NCBI GenBank assembly: GCA_016718605.1
Contig: JADKCY010000011.1
Location: 124,001 to 188,000, forward strand
DNA: 64,000 nt
From: Lysobacterales bacterium
Lineage (GTDB): Bacteria > Pseudomonadota > Gammaproteobacteria > Xanthomonadales > Xanthomonadaceae
Direction: 5' to 3'
Numbering within the stretch: the first letter of the stretch is position 1; the number at the start of each line of letters is the position of its first letter. This document shows, in pieces, positions 1 through 9,715 of this stretch. The translations under genes were made by a program, and so were the position numbers. A model generated the notes under the pieces. It was not told where the DNA came from, did not search any database, and saw nothing but the letters and a program-made list of their open reading frames with translations.

Positions 1-247
1 GCTTGACGATCCGAAACAGCCAGCCGTTGAAAGCTTCCAGCACGCGCAGTGCGTTCAGATAGCGTGCGGTCAGGATTAGCGTCTCCTGCACCGCGTCCTC
101 GACATCGTTGACGGCACAGTGACGTTCGGCATAACGAATGACCTGTGTTCGACTCCGCGCCAACAAGCAGTTAAGTGCGGCGGCGTCGCCTCCGCGTGCT
201 GCGCAGAGCAGCGGCTGCAGGGATTGGCGTGTGGAATCCGTGGTCAT
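1..247 (-). CDS. RNA polymerase sigma factor, ECF/sigma-70 family (5' part only)
   Basis: The gene runs off the left edge, so only the first 82 codons are present. The visible part matches sigma-70 region 2: a helix with 'DVEDAVQETLI' followed by 'FNGWLFRIVK', the usual core-binding and -10 recognition block of ECF sigma factors. The ATG at 247 has a good ribosome site (AGGAGA, about 6 nt upstream on the minus strand). The region 4 helix-turn-helix lies outside the window. The target regulon and any anti-sigma partner cannot be seen. Family call is fairly sure; subgroup unknown. Confidence 0.75.
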   Translation of the reverse strand, partial: MTTDSTRQSLQPLLCAARGGDAAALNCLLARSRTQVIRYAERHCAVNDVEDAVQETLILTARYLNALRVLEAFNGWLFRIVK

Positions 248-391
248 TGTGGTCTCCTGCTGTTCAACAAATACTGACGCATTGTGCCGCCGCTTCGGGC
301 TGTTTCTGTCGCGTGCTGAGGTACATCACTCACATCAATCCCTTCAAGAGGATCGCCGAAGGCAAAAGGATTCGCCGCAGTGAAAAATTAT

Positions 392-2809
392 TTACTGCGG
401 AACCAACATCAGCTGATGTGTGGCCTCGCCGGGCAAGAAAGGTGTGGGCTTGCCCGCCAGCCAGTCCGCATGGCCTGCGCCCCAGAATGGCGATAACGGA
501 TGGCCGCTCTGACCACCCGGCATGTGGAACAGTCCATCAGATTCGTGTCCCGGTGACACCACCATGCGTTGACTGGCACCAAAACCCGGTCCAGAGACGC
601 GTGGCATGTTGTTGTCGCCGTCTTGGGGCGTTGTAGGCATGCAAAGTGGTTGTGCAAGAAGCGAAGGCAGCGCCATCGCCAGCGGGTGACAGATTTGGGC
701 GGCGTTCCTTTCGCCCCAGGTTCGACCATTCAGCGGACCAGGTATGTCGATCAGTTGGCTTTGAAGCTCGATCAGACTGGCATGCAGGAATTCGTTCCAC
801 TGCGTGTAGTCAGCCGGTAGCAACTCTGGAATCTCGTTCTGAATGGCAGGCCAGAGTATGGCCTCGACCTGACTGAGCTTTGGAGCGCTGAATTGCTCGC
901 CCATGGCCTCACTGACCGGTAGCAGGAGATGTGCGGTGAAGCGCTCCAGCACGCTGCTGCGCAGGCCGCGGGCCAAGCGATAGCTAACCGAGTCTGCTGC
1001 CGCCCGGCCATCCCAGTGCGCCTGCAGATCGCGCAGCGGCGCGAGCGCCGGATCCGTATCGAAACTTGCCAAGGTCTTGGCATAGAGCTCCCACCAGCGT
1101 TGCAGGAACAGAGCGCGATCATCCAGTTGGATCGCCAACAAATCGCTTTCGCTGACGTTGGACATCGCGAACAGAGCGTCGCGAATTTGGCGTTGGCGCG
1201 CGCCCAGGTCGTAGCCGCCATCACCGATCAAGGCCAAGGCTTCCGCATCCACCACGCGTGAGTTGGCCGTCCATAAACGATGGGTCATTGGGCGAATGAC
1301 GCTGGGCGCCGCTTCTGGAGCCATCCAGCCGTCCCAGTCGCAGCCCTGCGCTGGCACCAGAGGGCTCTTCGGGTCGCAATCACCGACCCGGCGCGGAATC
1401 CGCCCGATCAAGGTCCACGCGATTGCACCCTGACGATCACCCACCACGAGGTTCTGCGCGGGTACGCCGGCCGAATGGGCAACCTCGAGCGCCTTGTCAA
1501 TGTTGTCCGCTAGCAGCAACCGGCCAAGATCAAGGTTGAGCGAACCCGGCTGATGCGCGGTCCAGCGCAATGCCAAGCTGTTGTCGTCATCCAGATCGTG
1601 CAGGATCGGTCCCCAACGGGTTTCCCGGATGCTCAACAGTTCGCTGTTGCCACCATGCGCAGCGAGGTTTTCCTCGATTACTTCAACGGTTGCCTCGCCC
1701 TCGGCGGTGCGGTAACGGGTATGCGCCTTGTCCAGCCACTCGACAAGCACCCAGTCGGCCCAGTCGCCATAGCTGTTGGTAAAGCCCCACGCAATGTGTC
1801 CATTGCTGCCTACGACCAGCGTGGGAACGCCGGGCAGTGACACGCCGGTGGCATCGACCTGGCCGCCGGGTGCGTTAGGGTCCGGATAGATCAGCCGCGT
1901 GCGGAACCAGATATTCGGCGCACGCAGGCTAAGGTGCATGTCGTCCGCCACGATCGCACGACCATCGACGGTCAATTCGCCGGCGACGGCAAAGTTGTTG
2001 CTGCCGATGGGCGCGGCATCCTGCGTGGCTTCTGCGGGTGCGATCGGTGCGGAATCTTGCAGTGTCTCGATCGCTGACGGGGCGGCTTTCCAGGGCTTGA
2101 AGGGGGAAGCGAAGGCGGCGCGGATCTGTTGCGCAGTCAGCGCGGCGCGCGCTTCACCCATCAGCGGTGCGTCCCATTCGCTACCGTCAGCGGTCAATAA
2201 CGACACCACACCGGAAGGCAAATGCTCGCGCATCGCCAGCCAGGCCAGTTCACGTCGGTTCTGGCTGTCCTGCAAATCAAAGAACATCGCGTATCCGGCC
2301 AGCAGACTATCCTCCGATCGCCATGCAGCGGGTTGATGGCGCAGCAGCCAATACGCCCACGGACGGGTTTGCAGTGCCGCCAGGCCGGCATTGACGCCAT
2401 CGGTGTAGGCCGTCAGGGCGGCCTGATCGTCTTGCGCTAGTGCAGCGACGGCTTGCTCGGCCCGATAGCGCATGCGATGCACGCGATTCATCCGGTCGCG
2501 CGACAGCGCTACCGTGCCGAACAACCCCGCCAGTTCGCCTGCAGCCGAGCGGCGCAACAAATCCATCTCGAAGTAGCGCTCCTGCGCATGCACAAATCCC
2601 AGTGCGCGCAGCGCGTCATCGCGGTGTTGTGCGCGAACCGTGGCCGTTCCCAGGCCATCGCGCTCGATCTGAACCTCAGCGCGCAAACCCTGAAGTGGAT
2701 GCTGCCCATCAACGAGAGGCAAACTCTCCCGCAAGGCCCACCACGCGCTACCCGCGATGCCCAATACGCACACAACAAGTAAAACAAGAAGACGGCGAAT
2801 CCAGGCCAC
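392..2809 (-). CDS. Penicillin acylase family protein (Ntn-hydrolase)
   Basis: This 805-residue protein has the layout of the penicillin amidase family: an N-terminal membrane or signal segment (residues 5-27, rich in L and V), an alpha subunit region, a linker, and the autocatalytic site 'GSNNFAVAG' near residue 268, whose Ser would become the N-terminal nucleophile of the beta subunit. The C-terminal part carries the family-typical 'GPGFGASQRMVVSP' and 'MPGGQSGHPLSP' blocks. Family members cleave amides such as beta-lactam side chains or acyl-homoserine lactones in the periplasm; the substrate here cannot be told from sequence. It is divergent from ilvA across about 200 bp. Confidence 0.88.
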   Translation of the reverse strand: MAWIRRLLVLLVVCVLGIAGSAWWALRESLPLVDGQHPLQGLRAEVQIERDGLGTATVRAQHRDDALRALGFVHAQERYFEMDLLRRSAAGELAGLFGTVALSRDRMNRVHRMRYRAEQAVAALAQDDQAALTAYTDGVNAGLAALQTRPWAYWLLRHQPAAWRSEDSLLAGYAMFFDLQDSQNRRELAWLAMREHLPSGVVSLLTADGSEWDAPLMGEARAALTAQQIRAAFASPFKPWKAAPSAIETLQDSAPIAPAEATQDAAPIGSNNFAVAGELTVDGRAIVADDMHLSLRAPNIWFRTRLIYPDPNAPGGQVDATGVSLPGVPTLVVGSNGHIAWGFTNSYGDWADWVLVEWLDKAHTRYRTAEGEATVEVIEENLAAHGGNSELLSIRETRWGPILHDLDDDNSLALRWTAHQPGSLNLDLGRLLLADNIDKALEVAHSAGVPAQNLVVGDRQGAIAWTLIGRIPRRVGDCDPKSPLVPAQGCDWDGWMAPEAAPSVIRPMTHRLWTANSRVVDAEALALIGDGGYDLGARQRQIRDALFAMSNVSESDLLAIQLDDRALFLQRWWELYAKTLASFDTDPALAPLRDLQAHWDGRAAADSVSYRLARGLRSSVLERFTAHLLLPVSEAMGEQFSAPKLSQVEAILWPAIQNEIPELLPADYTQWNEFLHASLIELQSQLIDIPGPLNGRTWGERNAAQICHPLAMALPSLLAQPLCMPTTPQDGDNNMPRVSGPGFGASQRMVVSPGHESDGLFHMPGGQSGHPLSPFWGAGHADWLAGKPTPFLPGEATHQLMLVPQ

Positions 2810-3008
2810 GGCGGTGCTCGCTCAGCAATGAAGAGACCCTCAGTGCACCACCGATGACGGTTTTTTGCCACCATTTGCGGCGTCCCGCGTGCGCCAATTC
2901 GTCCTGCGACCGCTCGCAGTGCGCAGGACACCGCGCCGACGACCTATGATTCGCCAATCCCACGCTGCGGGTTGGCGTGGGTCATCTTCATTGCCGCACG
3001 GGTTTCCA

Positions 3009-4583
3009 GTGAACAGCCAAGCGCCTTCAAATTCGCGGTCCGATCTGTCCGTGGCTGACGCCTACTTGCGTCGCATTCTGACCTCGCGGGTGTACGACGT
3101 CGCCCGTGAAAGCGAGTTGGAGCATGCCGCACGGCTGTCCGCACGCTGTGGTTCCACGGTGCTGCTGAAGCGCGAAGACAATCAGCCAGTGTTCTCCTTC
3201 AAGCTGCGCGGCGCCTACAACAAGATGGTTCGTCTTACCGAAATGCAACGTGCGCGCGGCGTGCTGGCAGCCTCGGCAGGTAACCATGCGCAGGGCGTTG
3301 CGCTGGCGGCGCAACGATTGGGATGTCGTGCCGTCATCGTGATGCCGGTGACGACCCCGCAAATGAAGATTGATGCGGTGCGTAGCCACGGCGGTGAGGC
3401 GGTGACGGTCGTGCTGCACGGCGATTCCTATAGCGATGCGTATGCGCACGCGCAGCAATTGTTGGTCAGTGAGGGTTACACCTTCGTCCATCCGTTTGAT
3501 GATCCGGATGTGATTGCCGGGCAGGGCACCGTTGGCATGGAAATACTCCGCCAGCATACCGGCGAGCTGCATGCTGTGTTTGTGCCCATCGGCGGCGGCG
3601 GTCTGGCAGCGGGTGTGTCCGCCTATATCAAAGCGCTACGGCCAGAGGTGCGCGTGATCGGCGTGCAGACCGAAGACTCGTGTGCGATGGCGAAGTCCAT
3701 CGCCGCGAACGAGGTGGTGACCTTGGCCGATGTGGGTCTGTTTTCCGATGGCACCGCAGTCAAGCGAGTTGGCGATGAGACCTTTCGCCTCTGCAATGCC
3801 CTACTGGATGAAGTCATTTGTGTCGATACCGACGCCTTGTGTGCCGCAATTAAAGATGTGTTTGCCGATACACGCAGTCTGCTGGAGCCAGCGGGTGCGC
3901 TTTCGGTCGCCGGTTTGAAGGTGTACGCGGCACGCAGTGCGCATGCTGGTGAGACCCTGATCGCAATCACCTCGGGCGCCAATCTGAATTTTGATCGCAT
4001 GCGCTTTGTGGCCGAGCGCGCCGAGACCGGCGAACAGCGCGAAGCATTGCTGGCGGTAACGATTCCCGAAGAGCGCGGCAGTTTTCGGCGCTTTTGTGGC
4101 TTATTGGGTGGACGCAGCATTACCGAGTTCAACTATCGAATCAGTGATGCCAACGTCGCACATATCTTTGTTGGACTGCAGACCAGTGGCTTGGCGGACG
4201 AGAGTGCGGCGATTGCGGGTGAATTTGCCAGAGAGGGATTTGCCACCCTGGATCTCACCCATGATGAAATGGCCAAGCTGCATTTGCGCCACATGATCGG
4301 TGGCAGATCGCCGTTGGCCCGCGACGAGCGCCTGTTCCGCTTTGATTTTCCAGAGCGACCCGGCGCGTTGATGCGTTTTCTTGCCGCGATGCATCCTGAC
4401 TGGAACATCAGTTTGTTCAACTACCGCAATCATGGTGCCGACTATGGGCGCATCCTGGTCGGCCTGCAGGTTCCGTCCTCCGACCAGTGGCAGTTCGACG
4501 CTTTCCTGAGCGGTCTGGGCTACCCGCACAGCGAGGAGACCGCCAACCCCGCCTATCGATTGATGCTGGCGGCCACGCCATGA
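3009..4583 (+). CDS. ilvA: Threonine ammonia-lyase, biosynthetic (IlvA)
   Basis: IlvA deaminates threonine to 2-oxobutanoate, the first step towards isoleucine. The PLP lysine is in 'FSFKLRGAY' (K65 from the chosen start) and the glycine-rich phosphate loop is 'GGGGLAAGVSAYI'. Two C-terminal ACT-like domains (about residues 335-410 and 430-505) fit the feedback-regulated long form. I chose the GTG at 3009, giving 524 residues, close to the usual length of about 514. An in-frame ATG at 2946 would add 21 residues of unlikely composition. The stop codon overlaps the next gene by 4 bp (ATGA), so the two are probably translationally coupled. Confidence 0.93.
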   Translation: MNSQAPSNSRSDLSVADAYLRRILTSRVYDVARESELEHAARLSARCGSTVLLKREDNQPVFSFKLRGAYNKMVRLTEMQRARGVLAASAGNHAQGVALAAQRLGCRAVIVMPVTTPQMKIDAVRSHGGEAVTVVLHGDSYSDAYAHAQQLLVSEGYTFVHPFDDPDVIAGQGTVGMEILRQHTGELHAVFVPIGGGGLAAGVSAYIKALRPEVRVIGVQTEDSCAMAKSIAANEVVTLADVGLFSDGTAVKRVGDETFRLCNALLDEVICVDTDALCAAIKDVFADTRSLLEPAGALSVAGLKVYAARSAHAGETLIAITSGANLNFDRMRFVAERAETGEQREALLAVTIPEERGSFRRFCGLLGGRSITEFNYRISDANVAHIFVGLQTSGLADESAAIAGEFAREGFATLDLTHDEMAKLHLRHMIGGRSPLARDERLFRFDFPERPGALMRFLAAMHPDWNISLFNYRNHGADYGRILVGLQVPSSDQWQFDAFLSGLGYPHSEETANPAYRLMLAATP

Positions 4584-5359
4584 CGATGCCTAGGCTGGAT
4601 CCACACGCGTGGTGTTTGCGCATGCTCGGCGTAGGTAGCAGCGCGGCCGTGGAATTGGGTTCGGCAGCAGCGGTGCTGGAGCGTGACGGTACACCCTTGT
4701 TGATGATTGATTGCGGCACCGAAGCGCTGACGCGGTATCTGCAGACCTATGGGCAAGCACCGGAGGCGGTGTATTTGACACATGCCCATCTGGATCATGT
4801 TGGCGGAATGGAGCGGTTGTTCTTTCAGGTGTACTTCGATCCCGCGCGGCGCGGGCGCTGTCGCCTGTATTTGCCCGCTGCGTTGGTACCCATTTTACAA
4901 TCGCGATTGGCAGACTATCCCGGCGTATTGGCGGAAGGTGGGGCTAACTTCTGGGACGCTTTTTCTGTCGTGCCGGTGTCGCAGGGCTTCTGGCATGCGG
5001 GACTGCACTTTGATGTCTTCCCGGTGCGTCACCACGCCGTCAATTCGGCATTCGGGTTGGCGCTGCGAGGCAGTTTCGTTTTCACCGGCGATACGCGACC
5101 GATTCCTGAGCTTCTGCGGAACTACCTGAATGAGCTTGTCCTGCATGACTGTGGTTTGCAGGGCAATCCCTCGCATACCGGACTGGATGACGTGTTACGT
5201 GAATACCCACGGGATTGGGATGAGCGACTACGGCTCTACCACTATGGTAGCGAGGCGGCGGGTGAGGCCATGCGGGCAACCGGATTTCATGTACTGCGAC
5301 GCGACGAAGTGATCGCGCTGCTCCCGCCGGATTTGCGCGCGGATCGTACTGCCTCGTAA
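4580..5359 (+). CDS. MBL-fold metallohydrolase
   Basis: A 259-residue metallo-beta-lactamase-fold protein. The metal-binding motif 'THAHLDHVGG' (HxHxDH) is near residue 75, later ligands are in 'VRHHAVNS' and 'FTGDTR', and a further His lies in 'GNPSHTGL'. The lack of additional nuclease domains suggests a small-molecule or RNase Z-like hydrolase, but the substrate is unknown. The start ATG at 4580 overlaps the ilvA stop (ATGA), so it is likely co-expressed with ilvA. The link to isoleucine synthesis is positional only. Confidence 0.82.
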   Translation: MTMPRLDPHAWCLRMLGVGSSAAVELGSAAAVLERDGTPLLMIDCGTEALTRYLQTYGQAPEAVYLTHAHLDHVGGMERLFFQVYFDPARRGRCRLYLPAALVPILQSRLADYPGVLAEGGANFWDAFSVVPVSQGFWHAGLHFDVFPVRHHAVNSAFGLALRGSFVFTGDTRPIPELLRNYLNELVLHDCGLQGNPSHTGLDDVLREYPRDWDERLRLYHYGSEAAGEAMRATGFHVLRRDEVIALLPPDLRADRTAS

Positions 5360-5555
5360 CCAAGCGACGGTCACCGCGTTTTTCTGCATCGTGCGAAGCC
5401 AGCACCAAACCAACGATAAGATTTTGTTTTATATGGTCCTGTTGCGTGCGGATGACGCTGTGTGATGGTGACGGCAGCAGGCGCGCGCCGGGTTGGTTTG
5501 CCGCAAAAATGTCCAAGCGCTAGGCTAACTGCCTGATTTGTGGATGTGGTGACGC

Positions 5556-7433
5556 ATGCTTGGGCTGAGAAAATCGAGAACTGCCGCGTATTGGGTGGCT
5601 AGCTTGGCTTTGCTTGCGGGCCACGCGCTTGCCGTCGGGGCGGGTGAAGGTGTCGTCGACTTCACGCCGCGCGGCACGCAACCTGGTTTGCTGCACGACC
5701 TGCAGAGTTCCGGCAATTGCACGGGCTGCCATAGTGGCGGTGCCTTGGAAACCTATTACCCAGCGACCGGATGGAAGGGCAGCATGATGGCCAATTCCAC
5801 CCGTGATCCCCTGTTTTGGGCGGCACTGGATGTGGCCAACGCGGACGGCGAGGCGCTTGGACTGGAAGGCATCGGCGAGTTCTGCCTGCGTTGCCACACG
5901 CCGGAAGGCTGGTTTGGCGGCCGCGTTCGCAAAGACGGGTCTGGCGGCATCGTTGACGGTGCCAACGGTTGTTTGTTGGAAGGAAGGCATGATCAGGCCT
6001 CGTCGTTCAACAATGACTATGCGGGTATCGGTTGTCATACCTGCCACCGCATGCAGGCGCAAGGTCCGCAAGGCGAGCCAGGCTTGCGGGAAAACGCCGA
6101 TTTCTGGCTGAACGATCAAACCTGTTCAAACGGTCCGAACGGCGCAAACGAACCCTGTCGGGCAGGGCCGTATAGTTACCCCGTGCAGCATTTTGGCGCG
6201 CCGTTCGAGCCGCCTCACCCCTGGAAGTTCTCCGCATTCCACACCGATAGCGCTCACTGTGGCAGCTGCCATAACGTGACCTCGCCGACTGTCGGAGGAC
6301 AGATATTCCGCACCCTGATAGACAACAACGGCGTGGACACAGGTATCGCGTTTCCAATCGAGCGAACGTATTCCGAGTGGTTGGCCAGCGACTTTGCTGG
6401 CGAGGCTCTGTTTGCTGACGGCATCGAAGCGAATGGCGTGGTCCACACCACCGCGCAAGTCGATCCGCCGCAGCCTTGCCAGCAGTGCCATATGCCGAGC
6501 GCTTATGACCCCGATCCCGAGGTGCACTTCGAGGCCGCGGCGGGTGGTCCCAATCGCAACGGCAACTTGCCGCAGCATCATTTTGCCGGTGCCAATACGT
6601 GGATTCCGCAGATTCTGAAGGGTGAATTTCCCAACCTTGGTCTCGCGACCGCGTTTGATCAAGCCACACTGCGATCTGTGGAGATGTTGACGCAGCAAAG
6701 TGCGACCCTGGAACTCAGCAGCGCTCGCGTGGATGACACCTTGACTGTTGCGGTCAAGGTCACCAATTTGAGTGGGCACAAGTTGCCGACCGGGTACTCG
6801 GAAGGACGCCGAATGTGGTTGGAAATTCGCGCTTACGACAGCAACGACGTCCTGTTGTGGAGCGATGGTGTGTTTGATCCCGATACCGGCGCTTTGTCGA
6901 CAAGCGCGCAAACGCGCATCTACGAGATCAAGCAAGGACTCTGGGACAACGCTTCAAGCACATGCAAAACGACCGACGCGTTGGGACGCGAGATGTTTCA
7001 TTTCGTCCTCAACAACTGCGTCGCCAAGGACAATCGCATACCACCACTGGGATTTACCGGGATAAGCAATCCCGAGATCGCGCCGGTGGGCGCGGTGTAT
7101 CCGGCGGAAACGCCGGGTTCGCATCGGTCGGTGAACTTCGATCAGGCGAATTACGCCATTCCTTTGCCACCCGGCACGCCGTCCGGTGTGCGCGTGGAGG
7201 CGCGTTTGCAGTTTCAGGTGGCCAGCAAGGACTATGTGGAGTTTCTGCGCAATCAGGCGGTCGAGCGCGGATTCGAGGATGAGAACACGATGTGCGCGAC
7301 TGGGCCTGGACGCCCGTTTACAGTGGGTCCGCAAGAGCAGACGCGGGGTGAGTATCTTCACTCACTTTGGTCCAATCCGACCTACGGGCGTTCGGCGCCA
7401 GTAACAATGCGGACGGCGATGCAGAGTTTGTGA
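5556..7433 (+). CDS. Multihaem c-type cytochrome, exported
   Basis: The 625-residue product has an N-terminal signal-like segment (about residues 8-28, ending 'GHALAVGA') and five CXXCH haem-attachment motifs: CTGCH, CLRCH, CHTCH, CGSCH and CQQCH. All lie in the first half (about residues 50-315). The C-terminal half has a beta-sandwich flavour ('VAVKVTNLSGHKLPTGYSEG'), as seen in cytochrome c554-like and related multihaem proteins. It probably acts in periplasmic electron transfer; the redox partner is unknown. An exported protein is encoded 77 bp downstream. Confidence 0.83.
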   Translation: MLGLRKSRTAAYWVASLALLAGHALAVGAGEGVVDFTPRGTQPGLLHDLQSSGNCTGCHSGGALETYYPATGWKGSMMANSTRDPLFWAALDVANADGEALGLEGIGEFCLRCHTPEGWFGGRVRKDGSGGIVDGANGCLLEGRHDQASSFNNDYAGIGCHTCHRMQAQGPQGEPGLRENADFWLNDQTCSNGPNGANEPCRAGPYSYPVQHFGAPFEPPHPWKFSAFHTDSAHCGSCHNVTSPTVGGQIFRTLIDNNGVDTGIAFPIERTYSEWLASDFAGEALFADGIEANGVVHTTAQVDPPQPCQQCHMPSAYDPDPEVHFEAAAGGPNRNGNLPQHHFAGANTWIPQILKGEFPNLGLATAFDQATLRSVEMLTQQSATLELSSARVDDTLTVAVKVTNLSGHKLPTGYSEGRRMWLEIRAYDSNDVLLWSDGVFDPDTGALSTSAQTRIYEIKQGLWDNASSTCKTTDALGREMFHFVLNNCVAKDNRIPPLGFTGISNPEIAPVGAVYPAETPGSHRSVNFDQANYAIPLPPGTPSGVRVEARLQFQVASKDYVEFLRNQAVERGFEDENTMCATGPGRPFTVGPQEQTRGEYLHSLWSNPTYGRSAPVTMRTAMQSL

Positions 7434-7510
7434 TCCAGCGGGCGGGCAACCGATTACTTTTGTCGGCAAGTCGCCGACGACGTGCGAGCGAATCAGGTCA
7501 GGGGGGATGT

Positions 7511-9547
7511 ATGCGTTTTTCGAAATTGGCGGTAGCGGTGACGTTCGGGATGGCGTTTGCGAGTGCGGGTCTGCCAGCCATCGAGGCTGCTGATGTGGAA
7601 CGTGACGTCAAGCCGTCTGCCGAGCAGACCCTGATGGTCTGGGGCGGTGCGATGGATGTTGCCTGGTTTGATGGCCCGATGGGCTTGTTGGGCCTCACTG
7701 TCGAGCGCACACCGAATGTCAAGGCGAACAGTCACCGCCCGCAGTTCGACACGCTTGGACTGCAGCAGAGCGCGGGCCTGCAGATTCGGGTTGCGGGTTT
7801 GGACTTCGTGGGGTTTGCAGGTGGACAACTGCAGGCCAATGGCGGGTATGTGTTGAAGGCGACCGGCGGCTTGTTTCCGCACGACATCGACTTGCGAAAC
7901 TTCACACTGCGCCCGCGCAAGGACAATCCGTTGCAACTTGATGTGGTCAGTGCCGATGGCAAGGCGTGGTTCTATATCGATCGCATGATGTACAAGATCG
8001 AGGGCGGCAGTTCGCCGCGCATGATCGTTCGGGCGATGGATCTGCGGGTCAGTGCTGAGGCTGCAGCGGCAGCGGGTCGTCCGGGCATTGCTGACTACGT
8101 CGTCGCGGCGTTGGAAATGGGTTCCAAGATCGCCAGCGACAGCGTGGTTCTGCCTTCGCCGAAGGGCAGTTCGAAATGGCCCGGGACGGCTGCACCCAAT
8201 GGCGGCACCTATGAGGCCGATGTCTTTATGCAGACCTTCACTGGGCAGTGGATGCTGGCATCCGGCGAGGATGGTCCTGGCGGTGCCGATGGCATCGTGG
8301 TTTACACGCCAAGTTCGACACTCCGCAACAATCGGGCCAATGGCACGAGCACGGTAACCATCCCGAGTGACCCGCTCGGAACCAGCACTGCGCCGTGGGC
8401 TGCGGATGTGGTGTGGAATACCAAATTCACCTCGCCAACCGCACCCTACAACAATGATCAACATCCTTATCTGGTGTGGAACCTGTATCGCACCAATGCG
8501 GATGGAAGCATCGAGCAGATCGGGCAGTCCGGGGTCAAACACGCCTTCCTGACCATCAATGTCAGCTGCGACGAGAATCCCGGCAACGGACATATTCTGG
8601 GTCGCGGTTGCAGCGATACCTATGGCACTGGCAACAACAATTCGACCGGTGATCTGGGCCCGCGCAACGAGATCATTCCAGCGACGGGACAGTGGGGTCG
8701 TTGTGGTTCGGTGTATGACAAGAATTGCAACAATGCGTTGGACAGCGGAGCACCCTGTGTCAATTCCTCGGACCCCAGTTGTTCCACGCTGGGTTTCCGC
8801 ATGCGTGTGCGCGAAAGTGACCTCGACCCCGCGATCAACCCCGGCGCCAGTTTCCGGTTTGAGTCATGGTACGTCGTTCGCGAGGACATCAGCATCTACA
8901 ACACCATGGCCAGCCGACCCGTGAGCATCAATTGGGCGGCGGGACACTGGCAACTGACCAATGGCTCGCCCTTGTTGCTGGGACCAGCCATCGATCAGTG
9001 GGTCTCGCGCACGACGAGCAATCCCAATGAGAGCAGCAGCGAATTGGCGGTCGGCGATGGTCATGCGCGGGTGGCTGTCAAAGTCGTTGATCTCGGTAAC
9101 GGTACTTGGCGCTATGACTACGCGGTGATGAACTTTGATTTCGCCAGGGCAGTGACGACGGGTTCTGAGGCGGCCAACAACCTGAGCGTGCTGCGCAATC
9201 ACGGCTTCAACAGCTTTAGCCTGAACCTGCCGGCCTCGGCCGCGGTGAACTCCACCAAGTTCAGCGATGCGGATGACAATGCGGCGAACGAATGGACTGC
9301 AGTGCGAGAGGGCAACGCCCTGGTTTGGCGCGGTCCGACGGATGCTGGCATTGCATCGAATGGCCTCAACTGGGGAACGCTGTATCGTTTCTCTGTGGTG
9401 ACTGACATGGCTCCCACGGACGGCAGCGTCAGTCTCGGTGTCGCCGAGTCGGGTTCGCCTGCCGCTTTCAATGTTGATGCGCTGGTGCCGAGTTCGGTGA
9501 TTCCTCCGATGTTCGCCAACGGTTTCGAGGGCGTGGGCGTGCGCTGA
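7511..9547 (+). CDS. Large secreted protein of unknown function with F-A-N-G-F-E tail
   Basis: 678 residues with a clear signal peptide (cleavage probably after 'GLPAIEA', about residue 26). The ATG at 7511 was chosen because it directly precedes this signal, with a G-rich ribosome site just upstream. The body is rich in G, N, S and T with several paired cysteines, typical of extracytoplasmic beta-rich proteins; I recognise no catalytic motif. The last residues contain 'PPMFANGFEG', a short tail resembling one at the end of the broken gene near 49.2 kb ('PLFRDGYE'). It may be expressed with the upstream multihaem cytochrome. Function unknown. Confidence 0.75.
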   Translation: MRFSKLAVAVTFGMAFASAGLPAIEAADVERDVKPSAEQTLMVWGGAMDVAWFDGPMGLLGLTVERTPNVKANSHRPQFDTLGLQQSAGLQIRVAGLDFVGFAGGQLQANGGYVLKATGGLFPHDIDLRNFTLRPRKDNPLQLDVVSADGKAWFYIDRMMYKIEGGSSPRMIVRAMDLRVSAEAAAAAGRPGIADYVVAALEMGSKIASDSVVLPSPKGSSKWPGTAAPNGGTYEADVFMQTFTGQWMLASGEDGPGGADGIVVYTPSSTLRNNRANGTSTVTIPSDPLGTSTAPWAADVVWNTKFTSPTAPYNNDQHPYLVWNLYRTNADGSIEQIGQSGVKHAFLTINVSCDENPGNGHILGRGCSDTYGTGNNNSTGDLGPRNEIIPATGQWGRCGSVYDKNCNNALDSGAPCVNSSDPSCSTLGFRMRVRESDLDPAINPGASFRFESWYVVREDISIYNTMASRPVSINWAAGHWQLTNGSPLLLGPAIDQWVSRTTSNPNESSSELAVGDGHARVAVKVVDLGNGTWRYDYAVMNFDFARAVTTGSEAANNLSVLRNHGFNSFSLNLPASAAVNSTKFSDADDNAANEWTAVREGNALVWRGPTDAGIASNGLNWGTLYRFSVVTDMAPTDGSVSLGVAESGSPAAFNVDALVPSSVIPPMFANGFEGVGVR

Positions 9548-9566
9548 TTCAGGCTGCTTGGCAATT

Positions 9567-9597
9567 GCAGGGCTCGGCAATCCACGCCGAGCCCTGC
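9567..9597 (+). terminator. Inverted repeat, probable terminator of the secreted-protein gene
   Basis: A perfect 12-bp stem (GCAGGGCTCGGC / GCCGAGCCCTGC) with a 7-nt loop lies 20 bp after the stop codon. The downstream T run is weak (GTCGTTT), so this may be an imperfect Rho-independent terminator or an mRNA-stabilising hairpin. Confidence 0.6.
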
Positions 9598-9654
9598 GTC
9601 GTTTGGCGGGTGCTGCAATCGAACCGCGGTTTGCGGATCCCAGCGAACGCGGGT

Positions 9655-9683
9655 TTGGGCAATCTCCCGCGCTTTGCTATCCT
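9655..9683 (+). promoter_or_regulatory. Possible sigma-70 promoter of prfB
   Basis: TTGGGC (9655-9660) and TATCCT (9678-9683) are separated by 17 bp, about 33 bp before the prfB start. Both hexamers match consensus only partly, so this is a weak call resting on spacing and position. Confidence 0.35.
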
Positions 9684-9715
9684 TCGCGACCCTCCTGACT
9701 CCCCAAATAACGGCC

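Noticed and set aside
7493..8593. 366-codon minus frame in the secreted-protein gene
   Set aside because: The plus-strand protein has a signal peptide and coherent composition; the minus frame is H, R and Q rich.
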